Both the position numbers and the translations under genes were made by a program. The notes under the pieces were generated by a model. The model worked only from the letters and a program-made list of their open reading frames with translations. It made no database searches and was not told the origin of the DNA. Below, in pieces: positions 21,471 to 31,150 of a stretch of DNA of 64,000 nucleotides. Location of the stretch: contig JAAPAO010000064.1 in NCBI GenBank assembly GCA_013115145.1, positions 32,346 through 96,345 of the forward strand, given 5' to 3'. The DNA comes from Perkinsus chesapeaki. Taxonomy: Eukaryota; Perkinsozoa; Perkinsida; Perkinsidae. The first letter of the stretch is position 1. Each line of letters begins with the position of its first letter.

Positions 21471-22157
21471 ATGCCTCCTCCTAGCCTGCAATTGAAATCC
21501 TTATCAACTGAGTCGTTGTTGGCACCTGACTCCGAGGAGGAGGAGGAAGAGTGAGCGTGCTTTGGTATTGCTGGAACACACACGTGTTAGGGCGACCGAC
21601 TTGAAGCCTCGAAACGACTCCTCCATTGATTGGCGGAAGACCAGCACCATTTCGACCATCGGCAGTCTGTCAGGTCTTAACGGTAAGCTACCTCCCTGAC
21701 GTATCCCGATTTGGCTGTGTTAGGCAGCGAGAGTCTCTTGGAGGCGTTGGCCGGCCTGCAGGCAGCGGTGGAGCGCAGTAATGATTTAACGGCGACGCAG
21801 CTGCAACCGGCAGCGAGAAGAAGTGGGCATGTCACAGGCGAGGGAGGATTAGGGTGGTTATTAGGTTCGGTAGTGAGCCCTTTGGCGGCGGCAACGGCGG
21901 AGCAGAAGGCTGAGATATTGATAGAGAAATACAGGGAGAGGCTGGATGCTGAGAATGAGATAGGCGTTACTGCAGCACTCATAGCAGGTGGGCCTGCGGT
22001 GTTACTCCATTTTACCCGCGTGACCTCTAATGATCTAGTTTCGTGCGGCTGGTACCAAACCTAGTTGACCCACCTACTCATATACTATTCAGTACTTAGT
22101 AAACAGAAGATGCACAAGCAGCTGATAAGTATCGATAGTCGACGGCAGAAAATGTGA
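21471..22157 (+). CDS. Hypothetical protein, four exons
   Basis: Exon 1 starts MPPPSLQLKSLSTESLLAPD and runs into an acidic EEEEE tract ended by GTGAGC. The next exon reads ATDLKPRNDSSIDWRKTSTI and STIGSLSGLN, followed by a short intron (GTAAGCTACC to GTGTTAG). Exon 3 reads SESLLEALAGLQAAVERSND, LGWLLGSVVSPLAAATAEQK and EKYRERLDAENEIGVTAALI. A final intron beginning GTGGGCCTGC leads to VLSKQKMHKQLISIDSRRQK and ATG-TGA at 22152-22157. The reading frames agree across every junction, which supports a real gene. The protein is helical and Ala/Leu-rich. No family is recognised. Confidence 0.5.
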
Positions 22158-22256
22158 CGCAGCATAATATAGCATATTGCCGATATACCCTTTCAACGAC
22201 GCAGGGTCGAACTTCACAAGCCGCATCATCATCACCCTTCAGGTTTCTCCCTCTCT

Positions 22257-22817
22257 ATGTTGACAGCAGTCGACCCAAAGATATTCGAAGTGTCTCCTTT
22301 ACTATACATCTACGTCCTTCTCCTGTCATTTGTCGGCGGCTTTAATATGCTTAACGTCATCATATCGAGCTTCGTCTACTTCACTGGTCACAGGATACTC
22401 TCCAAGACTCGAAAGGGCCCCAGGGACAACGCTCGAGATTTCGTCGCCTTCTGGGACAACGGTACGTACGCCTTCCTCAGGCGGCTCAGCCGGGACTACT
22501 TCGTTCTCTCGATACCAATGTTTCTATTTGCCGTTGGAGTCCAACTAGTTGCGGTGATGCCGTTGCCCCTCGGCGCCACCGCCTTCATTGTCCTATTTCT
22601 TCTCGGTGCGCTGGGATTCAAGTGTTCCAACTTGCTCCAGGAGAGCATGGGGGCCAAGCCGCTCCGAGCGGCCACAGTCGAGTCGGCTCAGGTGGTCCTG
22701 TACTTCCTGAGAAAACTAGCAGCCCGATACGGCCTAGCGCAGCAGGTGGCGGAGGAGGAGCTCGGTATCCACCAGACTTTGCGGTCCTCCTGGAGTTTTA
22801 CCAAGAAAGAGCTTTGA
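22257..22817 (+). CDS. Multi-pass membrane protein, 186 aa
   Basis: A single exon. Hydrophobic segments lie at about residues 13-35 (SPLLYIYVLLLSFVGGFNML, NVIISSF), 80-100 (FVLSIPMFLFAVGVQLVAVM) and 103-122 (LGATAFIVLFLLGALGF). A charged cytosolic-looking loop (TGHRILSKTRKGPRDNARDF) lies between the first and second. The C-terminal helix is amphipathic (ESAQVVLYFLRKLAARYGLA). The layout could be an ER or Golgi shaping or trafficking protein, but I cannot assign a family. A CAG precedes the start codon by 14 nt, so a 5' untranslated exon is possible. Confidence 0.55.
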   Translation: MLTAVDPKIFEVSPLLYIYVLLLSFVGGFNMLNVIISSFVYFTGHRILSKTRKGPRDNARDFVAFWDNGTYAFLRRLSRDYFVLSIPMFLFAVGVQLVAVMPLPLGATAFIVLFLLGALGFKCSNLLQESMGAKPLRAATVESAQVVLYFLRKLAARYGLAQQVAEEELGIHQTLRSSWSFTKKEL

Positions 22818-23267
22818 GACATTCTCGTATGATATATAAAATCGCTTCATTGCAATGTACTGTTGTTGTTAAGGTTCTCTGTTGTCGTGTACTTTGTTGT
22901 GTTCATCTGCCTAAACTGTCCCTGCATGTGGTTGGGATTTTCCCAACCAGAGGTCTAGCGTTCGAGCACTTCGAACCAGTCGAGAGAACAATCCCTGAAG
23001 TTCATTCTACGTCTCGGGAAAACCGTTTCAATATGCTCATTTTCGTGGGACCCTGGGTTGAGGCTTTGAGATCGAGGCAACCGGAACAGTTGAAAATGTT
23101 GGGAGGCTCGGCAATTGGTGAAGAACGAAGACCATCGCCGTACTGTCCGTTCGATGATGCTGCCACTATGAGTTAGGCCGTGCCAGTAGCAACTGCGAGT
23201 ACTGCCGCGTTGTGGACGGAGGTCTCATTACTTTATATCTTCATTCAGCTTCTGCTTGCTTTGTTAC
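22818..23267. other. Spacer with a perfect hairpin
   Basis: An inverted repeat at 22929-22949 (TGGTTGGGA, 3-nt loop TTT, TCCCAACCA) lies in the 3' flank of the membrane-protein gene. The open stretch to 23176 looks like chance reading. Confidence 0.45.
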
Positions 23268-25534
23268 ATGACTGAGAGGAGGAGCGCTAGAGTTGCTGCA
23301 CAGGTTGCTGCGCGGGCCGAGGTGGGTAAGCAACCTCCGGCAGTTGCTAGTCCAGTGGAGCATGCCAAGCCGAGGGCCAAGACTAAGGCCAAAGCGAAGG
23401 CTAAGGCCGAGGCTGCCGTGGGTGAGCCTCCTACTAAAAGGGGAAAAATTAAAGTAGAAGATGAAGAGGTGGAGAAGAAAAGGGCCGATACTGTAAAGGC
23501 CAAACCGGGCAAGAAGAAGGCCAAGCCCGAGAAGCCAGCTGTGGCCAGGCCGCCAGTGGACGAGCATTGCCCTAAGGCTGACCAGTACAGGGTCTATATT
23601 GACGAGGAAGGAATTGTCTGGCATGCTTTGCTGAATCAAACTAACTTGAAGCAGAATAATAACAAGTACTTTAAGATCCAGGTGTTGGAGGATACGAAGA
23701 AGTGTGGGCACTACATTGCATGGTTCCGCTGGGGGAGGGTGGGCTACACTGGGCAGATGACGAGCAAGGGGAGCAACTTGGAAGAAGCCAAGGAGGCATT
23801 TGAGAAGAAATTCGCCGATAAGACTTTGAATGACTGGCATGCAGTGGCGACAGGCCAAGAGCCCTTCAGCCCGAGAGCCAACAAGTGAACCGCCGCTGTT
23901 TCCTTAGGTACTGCGTAGGGCACTGTGGTTGTGTGTAGGTATACCTATGTCGAACAGGACTTCTCAGGAGGGCCTCAGGAAGAGCCGCCTAAGAAAGGCG
24001 ATGAAGCGAAGCCTGAAATCAAGGTGAGAACGGTGAGGGCACATGAGGTGGCACGTAGTGGCAGGTCGAGGATACGAAGCTTGACGAGCAAGTCTACGAG
24101 TTAATTCGAATGATATGCGACCGTCAACTTATGGTTGACCACATGAAGGCTTCGGGGGTTGATGTCAATAAGATGCCATTGGGGAAGATATCAGAGGATA
24201 TGATCAAGAAGGGCTATGAGGCGCTCCAAGCCATCGAGGAGGAGCTGGCCAAGCCCAAGCCGAGCCGCTCGAATCTTTTGGACCTCAGCGGCCGCTTCTA
24301 CACCGTCGTCCCGCACGATTTCGGCTTCCAGAAGTAAGGGAGACGGCGGCGTGCGCGGAATTTCGAGCGGCTGGTCCTCCAGGATGCATTATTTCGTTAT
24401 TGATTCTGCGGACGTACTGAAGCAGAAGATGCAACTCTTGGAGGACCTCCAGGATATGGGCAAGGCCAATGAGGTAGTCCAGTAATGCCATGAAATAGCT
24501 GATGCACTGCGGGGGGTGTAGGTTATGGACGACAACATGCCGACAGCAGTCAAGGGCGAGGAGCCGGAAGTGACTGTTCCTAACCCAGTTGATGTTCAGT
24601 ATCAGAGGTGGCCCATGACTTGTGGAGCCCGGCAGCTGTCCATGATGATCTCAGGCTACACTGCGATTTGGAACCATTGAAGCCCGAGGACGAGGAGTTC
24701 AAGATGATTGAAGGATATATGCGAAACACACACGCTCCGACCCATGACGATTTCACCGCCAAGCCAGTTGCTATATTCAAAGCCCGTAAAGGAGGCGAAG
24801 AGGAGCAATGGGCTAAGGAGTGCCCGAAGGAAGCCAAGAAGGATAGAATGTTACTTTGGCATGGTTCAAGGCTTACCAATTGGTGTGGTATCCTGAGCAG
24901 TGGCCTCCGCATCGCTCCGCCAGAAGCGCCGGTGACAGGCTATATGTTTGGCAAAGGCTTATACTTCGCGGACTCCTTCAGCAAGAGTGCAAATTATTGT
25001 TTTGCTACACAGAATAAGAGTAGGGGGTTGATGGTCCTTTGTGATGTAAGTGGGAGTGTAGACCAGGGGTAATGAAATCAACAATCCAAGCCCGTCTAGC
25101 TCAGTCGGTAGAGCGCAAGGCTCTTAACGTTGTGGTCGTGGGTTCGAGCCCCACGGTGGGTGTTTATATATTCATTCAGGTCGCTTTGGGTCGCTCCCGT
25201 CTATGTACCGAAGCAGACAGCCGAGCTGCTTCCAAACTTGGAAAAGGGAAGAACGCCTGCTACTCAACAAAGGGTGTGGGGCGGAGCGGCCCCGATCCGA
25301 AAGACTTGCTTGTCACTAAGGATGGGCTTAAGGTCAGGGGCACGTTCGGTTGGTAATTGTATGAATTTAAGCCTGCTTTAGGTGCCTTTGGGTAAAATGA
25401 TTGAACTTCCAGAAGAGAAAGATAAGCAGCTGTCTCTTCTATATAATGAGTATATCGTATATAACACGAGTCAAGTGAGGATGAAATACCTAGTAGAGAT
25501 TGATTTCACCTTCAACACTAGCAGCATGTGGTGA
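23268..25534 (+). CDS. Poly(ADP-ribose) polymerase, WGR type (PARP2/3-like)
   Basis: The start is [21 protein letters not shown] basic Lys/Ala-rich linker resembling a DNA-binding or nuclear-targeting tail is followed by a WGR domain ([20 protein letters not shown], then [16 protein letters not shown]). Then come the helical regulatory domain ([20 protein letters not shown], then [20 protein letters not shown]) and the catalytic domain. The catalytic H-Y-E residues are all present: [28 protein letters not shown] and [19 protein letters not shown]. The CDVALG core is completed only by removing a 134-nt intron (25046-25179) that contains a tRNA-Lys gene; a second intron begins at 25333. Stop at 25532-25534. 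The enzyme would use NAD+ to ADP-ribosylate proteins at DNA breaks. All domains look intact. Confidence 0.9.
25090..25162 (+). tRNA. tRNA-Lys(CUU)
   Basis: 73 nt: acceptor GCCCGTC paired with GGTGGGT, then discriminator G; D arm GCTC-AGTCGGTA-GAGC; anticodon loop CTCTTAA (anticodon CTT); variable region TGGTC; T arm GTGGG-TTCGAGC-CCCAC. Both internal promoter boxes are recognisable. Deviations are a G1-U72 end pair and one G-G mismatch in the anticodon stem (CAAGG/CGTTG). Only TTT, not TTTT, follows. It lies in sense orientation within a PARP intron. No tRNA intron is present. Confidence 0.85.
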
Positions 25535-25674
25535 TATGCTACTGTGTGCCGCCCCAAGTGCTTCCCGTATAGTATAAGCATCACTCAATTAGTTTCATGG
25601 CTCTCCAGGTTTACGTTGCGGTTATTGCTGGTGAATTATAGCTCCGGCTTCTCAGTTGATGTCCCTTTTGTGTC

Positions 25675-28170
25675 ATGTCTTGCTGCCGTGCGTGTCATCA
25701 GTCATCTTGTGACGTAGAAGACTGTGTTGAAGGTCCCGTGGCCAACTTCTCTCACCGTGGCTTGTCCTTCGTTCCGATCCTTGATTTTCGCGCCACGTTG
25801 GTCGGCCTCTACCTGCAGGACAACAAGCTCATTGGAGAGCTACCCCACCTCGGCAAGTTGCCGCATCTCCGCGATCTTGACCTCTCCGACAACCTCCTCT
25901 CTGGCATCCCTGAGTACAGCCTGGAGGGCTGCACTACCCTCGCCCGAGTGAGCCTGGCAAATAACCGGTGGCTCGTATCGGTGCGCGGCCTCCATGAAGT
26001 TCGTAGGACCTTGCGTGCCCTGAACCTGTCCTGTTGCCCTCGCCTCGCCAACATGTGGCCTGTTGGGTTTAGCCTAAAGCTGGCTGTATTGGTGTGTGAT
26101 TCTGGCGAACTATCTGAGGTCCAAGAGTACATGTGTCATGTCCAGCCCAGAGGCATGTGTTCTGAAGAGGAATGGCTTTATTCTGATAAGCTAGAGCGGC
26201 TGCTGGAGCGTCCAGACAGAGCAGACGAGGGGTACCATTACGACACATACACGGAGCCCGACGTAACCCCTCGTGGCTACGGCTCTGGCTTATGCGTTAA
26301 GAGCGTGGGTTGCAGCCCTCCCGGGTACGGCAAGAAGTGCTGTGGCTCGGAATGCTTAACAACGATGGACGGATGTGACGTTCTGGTGGAGCGCGAAGTT
26401 GTTGATTGCAGCGCCTCCGTGGACTCGTGGGACATGGAGCGAGATACTGGGCCGACATATACGTCAGGCCAGGTTCCTGTATTCCCGTCGGAGCTGCCGG
26501 GCACCAGAGGCTTCGAATATGAACGAGCTAGGACTGTTTCAGATGCACGGTTCATGCAGGGCCTGCCGCGGTGTCGCGATCGTGGCCCAGGTGCCCCATG
26601 CTGCGGTGGCCGCCGTGGACCCCGACCGGCCCTGACCGAGATGGTGGATTATTGGGAGGAGGACTCGGCAGATCGCATGTGTTACAGTGGGCTGGACTTG
26701 ACTGCGGCGGGGAGCTGCGAGAGAAGTCGCAGGTGTCTTATATTCGCCGCAAGGCTGGCAGAGGTCTGCTCGGGGTCGCAATACCGGAACAAGGCGATGG
26801 TCCTCGCCGAGCTGTTGGACAACGCTAGAGGAGGAGGGATGCGGAAGAGCTCTTACAGGTCCCACCCTCCCGTGCCTGGTGGTAGCGAGGTCCTGGAGCC
26901 TCTTGGAAGCTCTGGGCATGCATACGACACTGAAAACCGACACAACGCAGCAGGCAGCGCGTCATACGCCTCCGGGTATAAAGTCGCTGGGGAAAGATAC
27001 TCTTCCGGGAGCTGGCGCTCGAAAGACTCCCGCGGAGGGTCCAGCAATACGAGGTCACAAGGCTTTGAATATGGCTCTGGCTCAGGGAAGTCCTATGGAT
27101 CTATCGGTGAAAACTCTCGTAGACTGCAGGGAGCTATGGTCCATCATCATGTAAAGGATGTGGATGTTGTGCAGGTGGGCAGCAGCGGACAAGCTGGAGA
27201 ACGCCACGAAAGGAGGGAATACACGTCAATTCGAGAAGGTAATAGCCGGGAGGGCTCTGGCCGGGGTGCTAGCATGGAGCTGCAGCAGCAGGCCAGTGGT
27301 AGATATCACAGGAGTGGCATGGTCAGTAAATGGGGCAGCAGCGGCGACAGTGGTGGGAGTATTGAGGTATTGCCCAGCCAAGGAAGGAGCTTGCCCCGGA
27401 GTGGCAGTGTTGAGGTGCTCTCGTCTATGGACAGGTCCGATAGGCATACAGTGGGGGGCTCAGGAGGGCGGGGTATGGTGTACAGGAGCCGGGAAATAGT
27501 GTCAGAGAGGCAGGGTGCCGTGGGATCTGGCCAGGCCTATCGGCATGAGAGATGGGAGCGAACTAGGGAGGGTGATGGCCGCCTATCTGGCTCTCGCGGC
27601 AGTGTTGAGGTGTTGCCCAGTAGGGCCGATAGGTCCACGGAGGTACTGCCAAGTAGGGCCCATAGGTCCACGGGAGTACTGCCAAGTAGGGCCCATAGGT
27701 CCACGGAAGTACTGCCAAGTAGGGCCCATAGGTCCACTGAAGTATTAGCCAGCAGGCCCCGTGGGTCGGCGGAGGTGCTGCCGCCTAGACACATCAGGAC
27801 CGATGAAAGACAATCGACTTCTAGAGGAGGATCTATCAGACCGGGCTACCACCATGAACACTACCATGAACGAGTCGAAATAAAAGGCGGAACGAAGCCC
27901 CTAGTGGTGGATGAGTCCGTGGACATATCGAGGGTTGAGGAAACCGCTCCAGCTGCCGGAGAATCTGTTATTGTTGAGGATGCGCCGCCCCCGCTGGCCT
28001 CCATGTCCGACCGTCAAGTCCGTTCGGGCGCCGAGACCCCACCAGCCAAGAGTCTTTCGGACCGGCGGGATGAGCGACCTTCACTGCTGACAATGCCGTA
28101 TAGGTCTGCCCTAAGCAACAGAGAGGAGGATACCCTACTTAAGCTGCATGAGGCAGACAGGAGAGAGTAG
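25675..28170 (+). CDS. Leucine-rich-repeat protein with long disordered repeat tail, 831 aa
   Basis: A single exon. Residues about 30-150 form four or five LRRs (LVGLYLQDNKLIGELPHLGK, LPHLRDLDLSDNLLSGIPEY, LEGCTTLARVSLANNRWLVS, TLRALNLSCCPRLANMW), in the SDS22/LRR-cilia style. The remaining 650 residues are low complexity, rich in Ser, Gly, Arg and Tyr, with recurring GS(V/I)EVLPS units. Between about 27600 and 27780 the DNA is a 33-bp tandem array encoding an 11-residue repeat, VLPSRAHRSTE. The N-terminal LRR would bind a partner protein; the tail may act as a multivalent tether. There is no signal peptide despite a Cys-rich start (MSCCRACHQSSCDVEDC). Function is unknown. Confidence 0.65.
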   Translation: MSCCRACHQSSCDVEDCVEGPVANFSHRGLSFVPILDFRATLVGLYLQDNKLIGELPHLGKLPHLRDLDLSDNLLSGIPEYSLEGCTTLARVSLANNRWLVSVRGLHEVRRTLRALNLSCCPRLANMWPVGFSLKLAVLVCDSGELSEVQEYMCHVQPRGMCSEEEWLYSDKLERLLERPDRADEGYHYDTYTEPDVTPRGYGSGLCVKSVGCSPPGYGKKCCGSECLTTMDGCDVLVEREVVDCSASVDSWDMERDTGPTYTSGQVPVFPSELPGTRGFEYERARTVSDARFMQGLPRCRDRGPGAPCCGGRRGPRPALTEMVDYWEEDSADRMCYSGLDLTAAGSCERSRRCLIFAARLAEVCSGSQYRNKAMVLAELLDNARGGGMRKSSYRSHPPVPGGSEVLEPLGSSGHAYDTENRHNAAGSASYASGYKVAGERYSSGSWRSKDSRGGSSNTRSQGFEYGSGSGKSYGSIGENSRRLQGAMVHHHVKDVDVVQVGSSGQAGERHERREYTSIREGNSREGSGRGASMELQQQASGRYHRSGMVSKWGSSGDSGGSIEVLPSQGRSLPRSGSVEVLSSMDRSDRHTVGGSGGRGMVYRSREIVSERQGAVGSGQAYRHERWERTREGDGRLSGSRGSVEVLPSRADRSTEVLPSRAHRSTGVLPSRAHRSTEVLPSRAHRSTEVLASRPRGSAEVLPPRHIRTDERQSTSRGGSIRPGYHHEHYHERVEIKGGTKPLVVDESVDISRVEETAPAAGESVIVEDAPPPLASMSDRQVRSGAETPPAKSLSDRRDERPSLLTMPYRSALSNREEDTLLKLHEADRRE
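27600..27785 (+). repeat. 33-bp in-frame tandem repeat in the LRR gene
   Basis: The unit contains GGTCCACGG, GTACTGCC and AAGTAGGGCCCATA. It is present in three near-identical copies flanked by two or three more diverged ones, each coding for an 11-residue Ser/Arg-rich module. Confidence 0.8.
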
Positions 28171-28339
28171 AGCGCTGGGGAATCATACCTAGTTTTACGA
28201 ATCTGATGTGAAGCAAACACGCCCTTTCCCCACGGCTAGCAATCGTCCTGCCTTTATGGCGCTTAATGGATTCATGTTGTCCTTACTCGCAATGCTCTTG
28301 CGTTGATAAATCCGTCGGGCAGTTTTCAGTTTTTCAAAT

Positions 28340-28531
28340 ATGCCCAGGGACTGGGTTCGCGATGCAATCAAGAGGGATTTCCGGCGGGCTGAAGCAGCCA
28401 AACGAGGGGGCTTCGGCTCGATCCATCGGCCGCGGACTCGGCTGGAGAAGAAGCTTCACGTAGAGACGCTGGATAAGATACCGTTTGAGATGGTACCGGC
28501 GATGGAAGCCAGGAGAGGAGGGGTAGTATAG
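28340..28531 (+). CDS. Small basic protein, 63 aa
   Basis: A clean short frame starting MPRDWVRDAIKRDFRRAEAA and ending PFEMVPAMEARRGGVV, rich in Arg and Lys, with a C-terminal EKKLHVETLDKIPFEMVP segment. Composition is coding-like, and it lies 170 bp after the LRR gene in the same direction. It could be a small ribosomal, mitochondrial or nucleic-acid-binding protein; no family is recognised, and an upstream exon is possible. Confidence 0.4.
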   Translation: MPRDWVRDAIKRDFRRAEAAKRGGFGSIHRPRTRLEKKLHVETLDKIPFEMVPAMEARRGGVV

Positions 28532-29500
28532 GCAGGGTTAGGTTGGGTTGGCAACCTCGTCATTATCCTGAACTTCACATTTTCCGCTCTCATGGCGTTC
28601 GTATCATCCCTGTATCCTTTCTTGAACACGCTAGTCTTGCCATACTAGAATCATTTGATAAGGCCACGTTAATAAGGCCTCTGTTTTCACGCCGTGAAAA
28701 CAGAGATCACGCTTGTTCCAGAGTAAGTCTCTTGCGTTCCTCCATCTTAAACTGGTGCGATACCGTCTCACTGTTAATAAGCGTAATATTATGGCAAATT
28801 GCCATGACAACCCATTGGCAAAGACATTGCCATAACGTATCATACATTATCGTAATGAACAGAGAATTCACTCAATGCTACAGCCCAAATTCATCTCCGG
28901 CTTTTGTACTGCTCACAAAGGGGGGGATCATACGTACATTGTAGAAGCACAACATCTTCCTTTTTTGCCACGGTAAAGGCCCGTTTCCGGTCTTCAGGGA
29001 GGCCCACATCCTAGTGGTCCTACCAGATAGTAAATCATGGCCAATAGAATGCCCCATTTCTAATAACTCATTAGTAATAAGAAGGCTACGAGTCGTAGCA
29101 TATACAGACCACCATTTCCCGCCGCCTGACGCTGTGATCTATTACCTTGATATTACCTGCAACAAGTTTGGGGTGTTCTCGTCTGTGTAACAAGGCTTGA
29201 GGGGCAACTCAATGGGGAATACCAGCTCCTTGAGTGGTTACCAACGGTGGTACCGGGCTAGTAAGTTGGCTGGCCCAGGTGACGTAGAAATCCTGTGACA
29301 GAAATCCTGTCGACCAGTCGGTCACGAGGAAGTATATCGTCTTACTCGGATGGCGATCAGAGAGGGGTGATTGTGTCTGCTTTCTGTTGCAGAATGACAG
29401 CAGGTATTAGCTTACCAACTTGGTAATACCAAGTCCTGGGTCGCATGTGAGTTGGGACTTGTGGATCGTCGAACTTTAGGAACATCGAATTTTGGACGTT
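28532..29500. other. Spacer with a perfect 27-bp palindrome
   Basis: No gene is seen. At 28679-28705 a perfect inverted repeat (CTCTGTTTTCACG, one C, CGTGAAAACAGAG) could form a cruciform or mark a deletion or insertion end. The remainder is unremarkable. Confidence 0.45.
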
Positions 29501-29799
29501 GATATGTCACGCCTGGCTGTCCTTGACGTGTGTCTACGACATTCACCCAACAATCGTATTTAATACTTCTCAGCCAGACTGGCTGACCCAGCTTCACGCC
29601 ATGCGAATCATTCTTCATGACCAGGTCAGATGTATGAGGTTTGCCTTGGGTACATATCGGCCGGTAAAAGTTCCTCAAGGTTTCCTTGATAATGCCGCGT
29701 GGAATTGAGTCCATGCGTGCGTGACAATTGTCCCTCGGCGTGACACCAATGGCGCTGCCAAAGCCCTCAGCTTCCCAACTTCAAGTTTTTCCTTTTTCA

Positions 29800-29817
29800 C
29801 TCAAGTAGCATCTTGAG
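29800..29817 (+). promoter_or_regulatory. Inverted repeat upstream of family copy 1
   Basis: CTCAAGTAGCATCTTGAG, 30 bp before the ATG. It is conserved with the same spacing in the other two copies (34699-34716 and 38856-38873), where the centre varies but the arms are kept or nearly so. Confidence 0.45.
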
Positions 29818-29846
29818 CTTTGTTACAATCGCAAGTACTTATACCT

Positions 29847-30314
29847 ATGAACATTCAAGCTTCTAAGCGCAAAATGATAACTCAAAGGAAGGGTTGGTCT
29901 CTATATGGTAAAGGATGTTGTATGTTATTCCTACTTGGCATGCTGTTGACTATGCTTGGCAATGTGGGAGGCTGTAATGACCCTTCTCCAATGCCGGAAA
30001 GTGGCCTGTATAGTGGCCAGAATGGGAAGTATAGCTTCCGTTGGAATGTTCAACACTTTCCCGGCGATCTACTCAAGGGTAGGGCTTACATTGCCGCTAC
30101 TCGTCTTGATATCCCAGAGCCGAAGGAGTTCACTGCTTCTGCGGTTGCGTATTGGCGTGGTCCTCCCAAAGGGTACACTATGGACTTCAACAGATCGGAC
30201 GTTGGTTTGGTCGAGCTTTGCAAGAACCTAGAGATGAACCCCAATGATTGGTGGGGGTTCAAACATGGATCAGATTGGATTGAAGCATTCGGTGTTAAAC
30301 TACAGCGTACATAA
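29847..30314 (+). CDS. Membrane-anchored lineage-specific family protein, copy 1
   Basis: 155 aa, one exon, starting MNIQASKRKMITQRKGWSLY. A hydrophobic segment at about residues 25-42 (CCMLFLLGMLLTMLGNVGGC) follows a basic cytosolic stretch, so it is a signal anchor or a late signal peptide. The C-terminal part has CNDPSPMPESGLYSGQNG, FRWNVQHFPGDLLKGRAYIA and WWGFKHGSDWIEAFGVKL. Two paralogues are nearby. The most conserved part is the membrane segment and the WR-G-x-P, GSDWIEAFGV and PKEF-x-A-x-x-V-x-YWRG motifs. There is no recognised family and no catalytic motif. It may be surface-exposed or secreted. Confidence 0.6.
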   Translation: MNIQASKRKMITQRKGWSLYGKGCCMLFLLGMLLTMLGNVGGCNDPSPMPESGLYSGQNGKYSFRWNVQHFPGDLLKGRAYIAATRLDIPEPKEFTASAVAYWRGPPKGYTMDFNRSDVGLVELCKNLEMNPNDWWGFKHGSDWIEAFGVKLQRT

Positions 30315-31150
30315 CCTCCACTTGGGAGTATGTGATCGGATCTCTCATATCCCATCTTTCAATGCTGAGTGAAGGCTTCACTGTGAGGCTCAAGCATAAG
30401 TCTCAGGCTTACATGATGTAAGTTACATCCAGTAAGTGGCAATCCTTATTTTATTGTATCAATGATAACCAGTAAGTAGTAAGTACTACTTACTAAGTAG
30501 TCGCCAGACGAGTTTTCTCTTGCTCGCTGACCCTCTCAGCCTTGCTAATCATTGTGTTGAAAATGAGGTAAATATAATAATAGCCCAATAGGTGGATCCA
30601 GTTCACAAGCTTCCTTGCAAACGGGTGAAGTTATCCAATCGTGTGTAAATTCAACAGTCTCAATGATAAGGTCCTCCTATCCTCACTAGGCCTTCCTGTA
30701 AACTGTAGCTCCGTGGATTCATGTTATAATGGGGTGGGCTAGTGTGCCGCCCACCCGCTTGACAAGCTCTGTGGTGTACTTCTCATCATTTTAGTACATT
30801 AAGAAAACCTATCAGAATATGTGATATCTATCGGTGTTTGGAGACCATTGTCAATAGATATGACTATAATGTTACGCTCTATGCCGATCCCCCCATCAAT
30901 GCGAGTTTTTTTTCTTTTAAAGCTGAGCCAGCTGGGTGTGGTGTGAGCCAGTAGAACGCGTCCTAGGTTAGAACTCTCACCCCGTACTTCCCTGCTTCCT
31001 GCACATAGATATCGAGCATTTATAAGCTTAATAATGGTTATATATTGGCAAGTTTTGCTTAGAACATGCGGACCACTGGAGCGTCGCTCGATACTCACGC
31101 CCGCCGTGAAAACCGCGCCAGTGGATATACTAATTCTTAAAACGGATTTT

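Noticed and set aside
26539-27794. Several long frames antisense or frame-shifted to the LRR gene
   Set aside because: They are shadows of GC-rich, repetitive coding sequence on the real strand.
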